Shown here in pieces: positions 42,667-52,126 of a stretch of 64,000 bases of DNA. The stretch is from positions 310,001 through 374,000 of the forward strand of contig NZ_SEWG01000001.1 of NCBI RefSeq assembly GCF_004168255.1. Reading direction: 5' to 3'. A model generated the notes under the pieces. That model made no database searches and was not told the origin of the DNA. It saw only the letters and a list, made by a program, of their open reading frames with translations. The stretch's first letter is position 1, and each line of letters begins with the position of its first letter. This DNA comes from Mucilaginibacter terrigena. GTDB taxonomy: Bacteria; Bacteroidota; Bacteroidia; Sphingobacteriales; Sphingobacteriaceae. The translations under genes and the position numbers were made by a program.

Positions 42667-43257
42667 ATGCTTCCAGAAAAGGAATATCAAATGTGGCCCG
42701 ATGCAGAGCTTTTAGCAATGTTACGGGGTGACGACCGTAAGGCGTTTGAGATGTTGTATCAAAAATATTCGGCCAGGGTTTACCAGGCAGCCTATAACCT
42801 GTTTAGGGATAAAGTTATTTGTGAAGACCTTGTGCAGGAGTTATTTATAGACCTGTGGACTAAGCGTAATAAGCTTAACATATCATCACTGGAGTGGTAC
42901 CTTAAAGTTGCCATTAAAAATCGTGTGCTGATGTACCTGCGCACCCAGCGGGCCACGCTCGATCTTTCGGCCATTGCCACACTTACCGAAAAGTATACAA
43001 CCGATAGCAGGCTGATTCAAAATGATATTAGTACTATACTGGAAAATAATGTAGAGCGCCTGCCCGAAAAATGCCGCCAGATCTTCACACTTAGCCGTAA
43101 AGAGTATCTTTCCAACAAAGAGATCGCCTCGCGTTTAAATATCTCCACAAAAACGGTAGAGAACCAAATTACCATTGCATTGCGCCACCTGCGCACCGGC
43201 CTTACCGATTACCTGCCTGTGGTTGTTGCCGCTTTAGTTATTTTGACTGAAAGCTAA
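42667..43257 (+). CDS. ECF RNA polymerase sigma factor (locus C)
   Basis: A 196-residue sigma factor of the same SusC-linked type as that of locus B. Region 2 is at about 22-85 (FEMLYQKYSARVYQAA; CEDLVQELFIDLW) and region 4 at about 125-178 (LPEKCRQIFTLSRKEYLSNK; TKTVENQI). It too ends with a hydrophobic tail (DYLPVVVAALVILTES). It is collinear with fecR, separated by 176 bp that hold a long inverted repeat. It should drive the alpha-mannan susC operon downstream. Confidence 0.92.
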   Translation: MLPEKEYQMWPDAELLAMLRGDDRKAFEMLYQKYSARVYQAAYNLFRDKVICEDLVQELFIDLWTKRNKLNISSLEWYLKVAIKNRVLMYLRTQRATLDLSAIATLTEKYTTDSRLIQNDISTILENNVERLPEKCRQIFTLSRKEYLSNKEIASRLNISTKTVENQITIALRHLRTGLTDYLPVVVAALVILTES

Positions 43258-43260
43258 TTA

Positions 43261-43368
43261 AAGCTGAAAGCAGAAAAACCAAAGAAGTAGGCAGTAGATC
43301 AACCAGGCAGTAGTTATAAAAGCAATCATAATAAAAGCTTTTCGCTTTGGCCTTTCAGCTTTCAGCTT
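43261..43368. repeat. Inverted repeat between sigma and fecR genes (locus C)
   Basis: AAGCTGAAAGC (43261-43271) is matched by GCTTTCAGCTT (43358-43368), and CCAAAG (43279-43284) by CTTTGG (43345-43350), each separated from the outer arm by seven bases. The centre contains two GGCAGTAG direct repeats. It could fold into a long hairpin that separates sigma from fecR expression. Confidence 0.65.
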
Positions 43369-43433
43369 CTAAAAAAATATTTTCATTCTTCTTAGGGGGT
43401 AGGTATGCAAACTGCATCTTACATATATAAACC

Positions 43434-44384
43434 ATGAGAAAGTTTACTTTTCTGAGAAAAAAAATCCAGGCCAAAGACCGCTCTTTGCAGGAAAACCTTG
43501 TGACCAAATATTTTGACGACCTGCAGCTGAATAACCAGCCTGTAGTTGATAGCAACGCAAGTTTTGACAGTGACAGCGTTTATAACCGCATTACCGAAAG
43601 TATTGACGCAATGCCGGGCAAATCTGCCGGTGCGGGTAAAAAATGGATGGTTGCAGCATCGTTGATCGCGGTGGCATCATTGTCGGTATTATTATATCAA
43701 TACCGTTTGCAGGTGCTTGATGTGGTATCGCCAATAGCGCAAAAACAAATTGTGGCCATTAACGGGCAGGTTGCAAACTTAACCCTTGCCGATGGTACCA
43801 AAATATGGCTTAATGGTGGTAGTAAATTAAGCTACCCCGAAGCTTTTCGTGGAGATAAAAGAGAGATAACCTTAACAGGAGAGGCTTTTCTGGAGGTGGC
43901 GCACGATACCCGGAAAGCATTTATCGTACACACAGGCAACATCAAAACCCAGGTATTAGGTACCAGTTTCAATGTAAAAGCTTATCCCGAAGACAAGTTT
44001 GTTAAGGTTGACGTGGCTACCGGTAAGGTTGGCGTGGTTGCACCATTAGCCAAAACGGTTTTCCTGTTACCGGCCGAAGAAGTTTTGGTGAACAGGAAAG
44101 ATAACAGCGCCACAACCAGCAAAGGTGTTGATGTAAGCGCCCTTACCGGTTGGAAGAACGGCGATTTTATTGTTAAGAACATGCCGCTGCCAGACGTGTT
44201 GAACGCGATATACCACCGATTCAATATCGAAGTAAAGGCCGATCCTAACCTGGTAAAATGCTCTATATCTGCCAATTTCACAAATGTGTCCCTTCAAAAC
44301 ATCATCAGGATAATTTCAAAGCTGGTGAGGGGTAAGGCTGTAGCAGATGGCGCGGGATACCATTTAAAGGGCAAAGGCTGCTAA
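43434..44384 (+). CDS. FecR-family anti-sigma factor (locus C)
   Basis: A 316-residue inner membrane protein. A cytosolic N-terminal segment (about 1-68) is followed by one membrane helix (about 72-90, WMVAASLIAVASLSVLLY), a periplasmic FecR domain (about 100-200, LTLADGTKIWLNGGSKLSYP; GEAFLEVAHDT) and a C-terminal DUF4974 domain. It lacks the longer N-terminal part present in the locus B protein. Its role is to hold the sigma factor until SusC signals mannan binding through its STN domain. Confidence 0.92.
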   Translation: MRKFTFLRKKIQAKDRSLQENLVTKYFDDLQLNNQPVVDSNASFDSDSVYNRITESIDAMPGKSAGAGKKWMVAASLIAVASLSVLLYQYRLQVLDVVSPIAQKQIVAINGQVANLTLADGTKIWLNGGSKLSYPEAFRGDKREITLTGEAFLEVAHDTRKAFIVHTGNIKTQVLGTSFNVKAYPEDKFVKVDVATGKVGVVAPLAKTVFLLPAEEVLVNRKDNSATTSKGVDVSALTGWKNGDFIVKNMPLPDVLNAIYHRFNIEVKADPNLVKCSISANFTNVSLQNIIRIISKLVRGKAVADGAGYHLKGKGC

Positions 44385-44473
44385 TAAAACAAGAAGAACC
44401 AATTATAATAGATAGATAACCAATTATCAATTAACCTAAATTAAAACAGATGATGACATAAATACATAAAAAA

Positions 44474-44512
44474 ACCCTGTTCAATGGGATTTGAAACAGG
44501 GTGATTAAAATG
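44474..44512 (+). other. Leader hairpin with TTAAAATG before susC (locus C)
   Basis: ACCCTGTT (44474-44481) pairs with AACAGGGT (44495-44502), extended by CAA/TTG across a bulge, and is followed by GATTAAAATG. The ATG opens a five-codon frame (MPGYY). Position and trailing TAAAATG match the locus B leader, while stem sequences differ, which supports conserved structure. Confidence 0.5.
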
Positions 44513-44596
44513 CCGGGTTATTATTAAGTGTACGTTTCAGAGGTCGAATTCAGAACGCCGCACTTGAATTTCAAACACTTTAATTTATTCAAATCT

Positions 44597-47500
44597 ATGA
44601 ATATATCTCTATTTTCAAATGGAGTAGTTCGTTATGTATTAATATTAATGAAATTTACCTCGCTTGCCTGCTTTGTTGTTTGCCTGATGTGCTTTACAGC
44701 TGTCGCAAACAATTCGTACGGCCAGAAATTTTTAGAGCAACAGGTAACGCTTAAGTTTAAAAAACAAAAGCTAACCGATGCGCTCGACAAAATATCGGCC
44801 AATAATCAAGTAAAATTTGCTTACGCGGATAATTTACTAAAGCCGTCATTCAGGGTCGACTTAAATGTAACTAACAAAAGCATCAAAGAGGTGCTTGACG
44901 AGGTTTTAACCCCATTTAACCTTGGTTATAAAATTATCGACGATGTTATAGTAATAGGCGAAAGGCCTTCAGATGCAACATCCCTAAACGGTACCCGCGA
45001 AGATGTAAAAGCGGTAAAAGTATCGGGTAAGGTGATAGACGATACCAATTTACCCTTACCGGGTGTAAGCGTAAAGCTTAAAGGCACTACATTGGGCACG
45101 GTTACCGATGTTAACGGTAATTTTGTTTTAGACCTGCCCACTGCCGATGGTACACTGGTATTCAGTTTTATTGGCTTCGCAACAAAAGAAGTACCGCTTA
45201 ACGGGCAAACTACAGGTGTAAACGTGCAGTTGATACCCGAGCAAAACGCCCTTAGCGAAGTAGTGGTAGTAGGCTACGGCACGCAAAGGCGTGTAAACCT
45301 GATTGGCGCTGTAGACCAGGTTACTTCAAAATCAATTGAAGGCAAACCTGCTGTAAACCTTACACAAGCCTTGCAGGGTACATCTCCAAACTTAATTATC
45401 CAGCAAAGCAGCAACGAACCGGGCGCTTACCAAACCATAAATATCCGTGGTGTTGGTACTTTTAACGAGACCAAGCCGCTGTTGGTAATTGACGGTATCA
45501 CAAGCGACGATGTTGGCGCCTTAAATCTCCTTAACCCTAACGATATTGAAAGCGTTTCGATATTAAAGGATGCAGGCAGCGCCGCTATTTATGGTTCGCG
45601 TTCATCAAACGGGGTAATATTGGTTACCACAAAAAAGGGGAGCAAAAACTCGGCAGCAACGTTAAGCTATAATGGCCAGGCGGGCATACAAGTGCCCCAT
45701 GTTGGTTACAAGCCCGTACACTCGTACGAGAATGCCATTTTGCGTAACGAAGCGGTTGTAAATGCAGGTTTAACACCAATTTATTCTCCTGCGCAGATCC
45801 GTCAGTTTCAGCAGGAAGGCGACCATAAATGGTTCCTTGACGAAATACTGCAAAACGCCGTACAGCAAAACCACAACCTAAGTTTATCTGGTGGCAACGC
45901 TACATCATCATACCTGGTTTCGGCAGGTGTACTCGATCAGCGGAACAACCTGGTTGGCCCCAATTATGGCTTGCGCAGGTATAATTACCGCATGAACCTT
46001 AGCTCCGAGTTCGGGAAGGTGAAAGTGAACAGCATCCTGGCGTATTCGCGTACCGAAATTAAAGAGCACTCTTTTAACACCGGTACGTTGATAGTTGATG
46101 CCGGGCGTACGCCTACTTATTACCCTATTAAGGATGACCAGGGCAACTATCTTACAAACGATGTGTTAGCAGAGTTTAACCCCCTTGGTATCCTTGAAAA
46201 AGGTGGATACCGCAAACGCGACAACGATAATGTGTTTGGTAATTTAAATGCCGAGTTGAATATTACCAAAGACTTTAAGATTAAAGGTGTGTTTGGCGGA
46301 ACCTTAACCGCGAACCATCTGTTTGGAAGGGTAATGCAGGTAAATTATCTCCCTAAAGGAAGTTACGGTTCAGACCGCAACACTACTGACGACAATGAGA
46401 AAACCCTGTTCACCAATACGCAGTTCTTGGCTCAATACACCAAGACAATTGCAAAAAAACACAATGTAGATATATTGGTGGGTGTTGCAAACGAATCTAC
46501 AACTTTCCAGGGTAACTACTTAAGGTTGAAATTTACCGACCCTGAGTTAGGTACGCCTATTACCGGCACTGTGATAGAAACGTCATCAACCGGCACAAAC
46601 AGCCATACTATTGAAAGGAGCTTAAACTCTGTGTTTGGAAGGGCATCTTACAATTACAAAAATAAATACTACGGCGAGGCCGATTTCAGGATCGATGCAT
46701 CATCAAAATTCGCCAAAAACAACCGCAACGCATTCTTCCCATCGTTAACTGCAGGTTACCGCCTAACCGAAGAAAGCTTTATGCAGAGCTACCGCGATAA
46801 ATTTGGCGATGTTAAGCTGCGTGCCTCTTATGGTATATTGGGTAACCAAAGCGTACCCGAGTACCAGTTCTTAGACAATTACCGCGTTTCGGGCGATTAT
46901 TATTCCTTCAACGGGCAGCAGGTTAGTATCATCGATATCAAGTTTGCCAACCCCGATATCAGGTGGGAGCGTGCTTCTACGTTTAATATTGGTGCCGACC
47001 TGTCATTCTTTAAAAACAGCTTGACCGTAAGCGCAGATTACTTTAACAAAATAACACGCGACATTTTGCTGCCACCGGTAGTACCGGGCGTGTGGGGTGC
47101 AACAGCAAGCGATTACAACGCGGGCGAGGTGCAAAACCGTGGTTGGGAAGTTAATATCAATTATCGCTTAACAACCGGTGCCTTTAACCACAGCTTTGCA
47201 TTTAACGTAGGCGATAACAACAACAAAGTGTTAAAGCTTGAAGGTGGCGACCAATTAAGGTCGTACGACGAAATGCAGCTTTTAAATAAAGTCGGCTTAC
47301 CTATAGGTTCGTACGTTGCCTTAAAGCGCGATGGCTATTTCCAAAACCTTGATGATATTACCAATGGCGCTAAACCGGCCGGCCTGAACGTTCAGCCCGG
47401 CGATAACCGCTATGTGGATGTAAACGGCGATGGTATCATTGATGAGAACGACAAATTTGTTTTCAGTAACGGTTTCCCTCGTTTAACATTTGGTTTTACC

Positions 47501-47995
47501 TATACCCTGAACGTTAAAAACTTTGATTTTAACTTGTTTTTACAAGGTGTTGGTAAACGTAACATGTTTGTAAGGGGCGAGCAGGTGGAGCCTTTTCACG
47601 TAAACTACTCGCAGGTTATTTATCAGCACCAGTTAGATTACTGGACACCGCAAAACCCCGATGCGCGCTTTCCGCGCCTGGCAGCAAGCGGCAGCCAGTC
47701 GAACGAAAATAACTTCCGCCGAGGGTCTGACATGTACCTTTTTGATGGTAAATACCTGAGGGTTAAAAACGTACAGGTAGGTTACACATTGCCGGTAAGC
47801 GTATCTAAAAAGGTAGGCATGCGTAAAGCCCGGGTTTATGTTACAGGGCAAAACGTGCTCACCTTCTCGCCAATGAAGTTTATCGATCCCGAATCGACCG
47901 AATTGGCCGGTAACGTCAGGGCTAACGGCGCTAACAGCGCCCGGTCTTACCCGCTCCCGGTTTATTATGGTTTTGGTATCGATTTAACCCTTTAA
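44597..47995 (+). CDS. SusC/RagA-family TonB-linked transporter with STN domain (locus C)
   Basis: A roughly 1132-residue outer membrane receptor. Candidate starts are GTG 44528, ATG 44597 and ATG 44648; 44597 is chosen because 44648 leaves only a short signal peptide and related proteins carry extra residues. The STN domain (about 50-120, LKFKKQKLTDALDKISANNQ) is followed by CarboxypepD_reg (VSGKVIDDTNLPLPGVSVKL), the TonB box and plug (VVVGYGTQRRVNLIGA) and the barrel. With SusD, SusE-like protein, GH76 and GH125 downstream, import of alpha-mannan oligosaccharides is the best guess. susD begins 12 bp after it. Confidence 0.94.
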   Translation: MNISLFSNGVVRYVLILMKFTSLACFVVCLMCFTAVANNSYGQKFLEQQVTLKFKKQKLTDALDKISANNQVKFAYADNLLKPSFRVDLNVTNKSIKEVLDEVLTPFNLGYKIIDDVIVIGERPSDATSLNGTREDVKAVKVSGKVIDDTNLPLPGVSVKLKGTTLGTVTDVNGNFVLDLPTADGTLVFSFIGFATKEVPLNGQTTGVNVQLIPEQNALSEVVVVGYGTQRRVNLIGAVDQVTSKSIEGKPAVNLTQALQGTSPNLIIQQSSNEPGAYQTINIRGVGTFNETKPLLVIDGITSDDVGALNLLNPNDIESVSILKDAGSAAIYGSRSSNGVILVTTKKGSKNSAATLSYNGQAGIQVPHVGYKPVHSYENAILRNEAVVNAGLTPIYSPAQIRQFQQEGDHKWFLDEILQNAVQQNHNLSLSGGNATSSYLVSAGVLDQRNNLVGPNYGLRRYNYRMNLSSEFGKVKVNSILAYSRTEIKEHSFNTGTLIVDAGRTPTYYPIKDDQGNYLTNDVLAEFNPLGILEKGGYRKRDNDNVFGNLNAELNITKDFKIKGVFGGTLTANHLFGRVMQVNYLPKGSYGSDRNTTDDNEKTLFTNTQFLAQYTKTIAKKHNVDILVGVANESTTFQGNYLRLKFTDPELGTPITGTVIETSSTGTNSHTIERSLNSVFGRASYNYKNKYYGEADFRIDASSKFAKNNRNAFFPSLTAGYRLTEESFMQSYRDKFGDVKLRASYGILGNQSVPEYQFLDNYRVSGDYYSFNGQQVSIIDIKFANPDIRWERASTFNIGADLSFFKNSLTVSADYFNKITRDILLPPVVPGVWGATASDYNAGEVQNRGWEVNINYRLTTGAFNHSFAFNVGDNNNKVLKLEGGDQLRSYDEMQLLNKVGLPIGSYVALKRDGYFQNLDDITNGAKPAGLNVQPGDNRYVDVNGDGIIDENDKFVFSNGFPRLTFGFTYTLNVKNFDFNLFLQGVGKRNMFVRGEQVEPFHVNYSQVIYQHQLDYWTPQNPDARFPRLAASGSQSNENNFRRGSDMYLFDGKYLRVKNVQVGYTLPVSVSKKVGMRKARVYVTGQNVLTFSPMKFIDPESTELAGNVRANGANSARSYPLPVYYGFGIDLTL

Positions 47996-48007
47996 TCCGC
48001 AACTGAA

Positions 48008-49651
48008 ATGAAAAAATATATTATCTATAAAATAGGATTTGCAGTAATGCTGTTACTTTCAGTTTCGGCATGTAAAAAGTTGGATCTTTCGCCAACCGAT
48101 GCATTCACAAATGAAACCTACTGGACAACTCCCGAGAAAGCCAGCGTAGTACTAAGCCGGGCGTACCAGCAAATATCAAGCAGCGGATACTTCTTCTCGC
48201 AGGAAGCCTTATCGGATAACGCTTATATGGGGCGTGGTGATGCCTTTAATGCGGCATCGCTGGCAGCAGGTACTTACGATCAATCTTTAGGCCGGTTTAA
48301 AAGCGAGTGGTTCGATCATTACGCGGGTATAAAAACCTGTAATATTTTCCTGGAAAACGTTGATAAGGTAACCTCGATGGATGCCAACCTTAAAGCCCGC
48401 ATGAAAGCCGAGGCAAGGTTTATCCGCGCCTGGCATTATTTCCTGCTCGAAACATGGTGGGGCGATGTGCCTTTGGTTGAAAAAGACCTTACAATAAATG
48501 AAGCTAAGGTTGTAACCCGCACACCAAAAGCGCAGATCATTGATTTTGTATTAAAGGAACTTGATGCCGCCGCTACCGACCTGCCAGTAAATACGGGTTT
48601 AGCCGAAGCCGATCGTGGCAGGGTCACTAAAGGTACCGCTGTAGCGCTTAAAGCCAGGGTACTGCTTTACGATAGCCGTTGGGCTGATGTAGTTACCGAG
48701 TGCGAGAAGCTGATCGGTAAGACAGATTTTGGTACTTATGGGTTGTTTTCATCCTATGAGGGCTTATTCCTGCCGCAAAACGAGTATAACAACGAGGTGA
48801 TGTTTGACCTTGAATTTGTACCGCCGACTGTGGGCACAAGAAGTTATACCGAATTCAGGGACCTGGCACCGTTATCAGTAGGCGGAAGGCTTAATGCCGT
48901 TGCCCCAACGCAGGAACTGGTTGACAGCTACCTGATGCTCAATGGTAAAAAACCGGGCGAATCTGGTTCTGGGTACGACGAGAATAATCCGTATGTTGGC
49001 CGCGACCCGCGCCTTACAAATACGGTTGTTTATCACCAGTACCAGTGGAAAAAGCCTGATAACAGCATACAAACCATTTATACCAAACCAGGATCAGACC
49101 CTGATCAGGAACATCATTTTGATGAGTATGCACCGGGGGCAATTACATCGCCAACAGGTTACTATACCCGTAAATATTACGACCCAACATCAACCCCGGC
49201 CGATTTTGGCTCGGGCCTTAACCTCATCCTGATCCGTTATGCCGATGTGCTGCTGATGTATGCCGAGGCTAAAATGGAACTTGGCCAGTTGGATGCAAGC
49301 GTTTGGGACAAAACTATAAAACCTATACGTGCACGTGCCGGATTCAGCGATGCCGCCGCGCTTAACTTCCCCGCTTCCGGCGCAGCCGAGTTGAAAGAGA
49401 TAGTACGTAACGAACGCCGTACCGAGTTTGCAATGGAAGGCCTGCGCATATTTGATATCCGCCGCTGGAAAATTGCAGAAGATGTTTTGAACGGCTGGGC
49501 ACACGGAGCCAAGTTTGGCGCCGCCGGGATAGACGATGGGTACATCCGCGCTAACCTGCGCACTTTTGACCCGGGCAAAAACTATTTATGGCCGGTACCG
49601 CGGGACGAAAGGGCCATAAACCCTAACCTTACACAAAACCCGGGTTGGTAA
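48008..49651 (+). CDS. SusD/RagB-family nutrient-binding lipoprotein (locus C)
   Basis: A 547-residue surface lipoprotein. The leader ends VSACKK (Cys22). SusD motifs include FTNETYWTTPEKASVVLSRA, MEGLRIFDIRRWKI and the C-terminal YLWPVPRDERAINPNLTQNP. It lies 12 bp after susC and 40 bp before the SusE-like gene, consistent with one operon. It presumably recognises alpha-mannan. Confidence 0.95.
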   Translation: MKKYIIYKIGFAVMLLLSVSACKKLDLSPTDAFTNETYWTTPEKASVVLSRAYQQISSSGYFFSQEALSDNAYMGRGDAFNAASLAAGTYDQSLGRFKSEWFDHYAGIKTCNIFLENVDKVTSMDANLKARMKAEARFIRAWHYFLLETWWGDVPLVEKDLTINEAKVVTRTPKAQIIDFVLKELDAAATDLPVNTGLAEADRGRVTKGTAVALKARVLLYDSRWADVVTECEKLIGKTDFGTYGLFSSYEGLFLPQNEYNNEVMFDLEFVPPTVGTRSYTEFRDLAPLSVGGRLNAVAPTQELVDSYLMLNGKKPGESGSGYDENNPYVGRDPRLTNTVVYHQYQWKKPDNSIQTIYTKPGSDPDQEHHFDEYAPGAITSPTGYYTRKYYDPTSTPADFGSGLNLILIRYADVLLMYAEAKMELGQLDASVWDKTIKPIRARAGFSDAAALNFPASGAAELKEIVRNERRTEFAMEGLRIFDIRRWKIAEDVLNGWAHGAKFGAAGIDDGYIRANLRTFDPGKNYLWPVPRDERAINPNLTQNPGW

Positions 49652-49691
49652 TTCATTAATATTTATAAAAAAAATATAAAAAATTAAGATC

Positions 49692-50831
49692 ATGAAAAAT
49701 ATTTATTACTGCTTTTTGGCAGGTATAGTAGCACTGATTTTTGTATCGGGCTGCAAAAAGGATAAAACAATTGGTAGCACAAAGGTATCGGCGGTTAGCA
49801 ACTTGTTTTTACCTGAAGAAGGAAAGTATATTAAGATAGCATCAGGTGCATCAGGCTCTGTTTCGTTTGAATGGGAGCAGGCACGCGCAGAAGATAATGG
49901 GTTGGTTTTATATGAAGTGGTATTTGATAAAGAGGGCGGCGATTTTTCAAAGCCTCTTTATTCGGTACCGTCGGACGGTAACGGTTTGTATAATAAATAC
50001 ACCGCGTCGTTCAGCGACCTTAATAAAATTGCCACACTTGCCGGTGTAAAACCACAGGAATCGGGCAAGGTTATCTGGACAGTGTCATCATCTAAAGGTA
50101 TCAATGTGGTAGCTTCGGCGCAAAAACGTGTGGTAGAGATCGAGCGCCCTGCGGGCTTTACCGAGATCCCAACCGAGTTGTTTGTAACGGGTACAGCTAC
50201 CGAAGGTGGCGATGACCTAACCAAAGCAATTAAAATGAAACAAACCGCGCCAGGCAAGTTCGAGGCCTTTACATCATTAAAAGCTGGTAGCTTCCATTTT
50301 GCTGATCGTATTACCGGCACACCTTCAACCTTCTCGTATGATGGCGCTAAATTAACCGAAGGTGGCAACACCGATGTTACCGGCGCTGCCAAAGTGCAAA
50401 GGATAGAGGTTGATATGAACGTAGCATCGTACAAAACTACCGAGGTTACCAACGTTGGCTTATGGTTCTCTGCCGATAACAAGATCTGGTTTGATCTTAA
50501 CTACGCAGGTAATGGTACCTGGGAAGCTAATGATAAATCTATCGTATTTCACCAGGAAAGCTGGGGCCGCGATGAGCGCTACAAATTCAGGTTTACCTTT
50601 AAAAATGCAGATAATTCAACTACCACCCAGTATTATGGCAGTGCCAATGCCGATAACAGCGCGGCAAATGCCGGTACCCCGGCAACTTATTATTACATGT
50701 TACCGGTAAACAATTCGCAGTACGATTATACTTTTAAGTTCAACCACGATTTTGACAACAAAACCGCCGACATTAAAGTAATGTTTAATGCAACTGTACC
50801 TGCCTATACCCATACCGTAACAGGTAACTAA
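49692..50831 (+). CDS. SusE-like outer membrane glycan-binding lipoprotein
   Basis: A 379-residue lipoprotein with lipobox VSGCKK (Cys21). The N-terminal SusE domain (about 27-135) has an Ig-like pattern (SGSVSFEWEQ, VVFDKEGGDFSKPLYS), followed by two starch-binding-like beta domains (about 160-255 and 255-370) rich in aromatic residues. SusE/SusF proteins hold glycan at the cell surface. It sits between susD and GH76 in the mannan operon. It is not recognised beyond family level. Confidence 0.82.
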   Translation: MKNIYYCFLAGIVALIFVSGCKKDKTIGSTKVSAVSNLFLPEEGKYIKIASGASGSVSFEWEQARAEDNGLVLYEVVFDKEGGDFSKPLYSVPSDGNGLYNKYTASFSDLNKIATLAGVKPQESGKVIWTVSSSKGINVVASAQKRVVEIERPAGFTEIPTELFVTGTATEGGDDLTKAIKMKQTAPGKFEAFTSLKAGSFHFADRITGTPSTFSYDGAKLTEGGNTDVTGAAKVQRIEVDMNVASYKTTEVTNVGLWFSADNKIWFDLNYAGNGTWEANDKSIVFHQESWGRDERYKFRFTFKNADNSTTTQYYGSANADNSAANAGTPATYYYMLPVNNSQYDYTFKFNHDFDNKTADIKVMFNATVPAYTHTVTGN

Positions 50832-50847
50832 TTACATAACTGAATTT

Positions 50848-50876
50848 GTTTGCAGGGCCTTTTCGGTCCTGCAAAC
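50848..50876 (+). other. Intra-operon hairpin between susE-like and GH76 genes
   Basis: GTTTGCAGGGCC (50848-50859) pairs with GGTCCTGCAAAC (50865-50876), with one G-T pair, around TTTTC. No T run follows, so it is more likely an mRNA stability or processing element than a full terminator. Confidence 0.5.
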
Positions 50877-50898
50877 TTAAATCGTCAAACTTTAGTTT

Positions 50899-52059
50899 AT
50901 GAACATCATAACTCAACATATAAAAAAAGTGGTACTGGCGGGGCTTATCCCTGTCATACTCACTTCCTGCTTAAAGGATAAACCCTTTCCGCTTTATGGT
51001 AACAAGCCAACAACCCCGGTAGATTATACGTTTGCTGCCACAGCCGATTCGCTGCAGGAAAAAACGTACACCACATTCCTGTCTGCCAATGGTAATTACT
51101 TTGTGCAGAACAATGCCGGTAATACCAACTATAATTACTGGCCGCAGGCGCATACGCTTGATGTGTTTACCGATGCTTACCTGCGCACCAAAAATGATAT
51201 ATACAAGCAGCGGATGAAATCGTTACTGGATGGTACACGCATTACCAATGGCAACAAATATCAGAACGAGTACTACGATGATATGGAATGGCTGGCACTT
51301 GCAAGCCTGCGCGCATTTGAAGCAACCGGCGATAACGATTACATGAATGCCGCCAATATTTTATGGACAGATATTAAAACAGGTAAAAACGATAGCCAGG
51401 GTGGTGGTATTGCCTGGCGCAAATCGCAGCTCGATTATAAGAACACACCGGCCAACGCGCCTGCTATTATTTTTGCCGCGCGCCTTTACCGCTTAGAGCA
51501 TAACGCGGATGACCTTGCCATTGCTAAAGAACTGTACACCTGGTTAAAAGCCACACTGGTTGACCCGGGTACCGGCATTATTTACGACGGTATAAACGGT
51601 GATCACGACGGGCAGGTAAGCAAAAATAAATTCACGTATAACCAGGGTACGTTTATTGGCGCCGCACTGGAGCTGTATAACGTTACCGGCGAGGCAGGTT
51701 ATTTAGCCGATGCCGTGCGTAATGCAACTGCAACTACAAAAGACCTGGATATATCGCCGGGCGGCTTGCTTAAAAGCGAAGGCCAGGGCGATGGGGGTTT
51801 GTTTAAAGGTATTTTGGTAAGGTATTTAACCCTGCTTACATTGAAGGATGATGTACCGGCTGCCAACCGCGACGCATACGCCAAATTTTTAAAATATAAT
51901 GCCGAAACCTTGTTTACAAAAGGGATAAGCAGGCCCGATTTGATGGTTAGCCCCGATTGGAAGGCGAAACCATCGGGTACAACAGACTTAACCACGCAAA
52001 TAAGCGGGGTTACGATGATGGAAGCCGCAGCCACGTTAAAAGCAGCCGGCAAATTTTAA
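50899..52059 (+). CDS. GH76 endo-alpha-1,6-mannanase
   Basis: A 386-residue lipoprotein. The lipobox is ILTSC (Cys24). The (alpha/alpha)6 catalytic domain has the paired aspartates Asp127-Asp128 in YYDDMEWLALAS, the hallmark nucleophile/acid pair of GH76, plus GGGIAWRKSQ and KFTYNQGTFIGAAL. It cleaves the alpha-1,6 backbone of yeast-type mannan, probably at the cell surface. It follows the SusE-like gene by 67 bp containing a hairpin and is closed by a terminator; the GH125 gene follows. Confidence 0.92.
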   Translation: MNIITQHIKKVVLAGLIPVILTSCLKDKPFPLYGNKPTTPVDYTFAATADSLQEKTYTTFLSANGNYFVQNNAGNTNYNYWPQAHTLDVFTDAYLRTKNDIYKQRMKSLLDGTRITNGNKYQNEYYDDMEWLALASLRAFEATGDNDYMNAANILWTDIKTGKNDSQGGGIAWRKSQLDYKNTPANAPAIIFAARLYRLEHNADDLAIAKELYTWLKATLVDPGTGIIYDGINGDHDGQVSKNKFTYNQGTFIGAALELYNVTGEAGYLADAVRNATATTKDLDISPGGLLKSEGQGDGGLFKGILVRYLTLLTLKDDVPAANRDAYAKFLKYNAETLFTKGISRPDLMVSPDWKAKPSGTTDLTTQISGVTMMEAAATLKAAGKF

Positions 52060-52072
52060 ACAGAGAGAGTTG

Positions 52073-52108
52073 GATCTTCCGGGTTATATTTGCCCGGAAG
52101 ATTTTTTT
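52073..52108 (+). terminator. Terminator after GH76 gene
   Basis: A 10-bp stem (52074-52083 with 52093-52102) with a nine-base loop is followed by seven Ts. GH125 starts only 19 bp later, so its expression needs read-through or a promoter overlapping the hairpin. Confidence 0.8.
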
Positions 52109-52126
52109 ATTTACCTATTTTAGATC

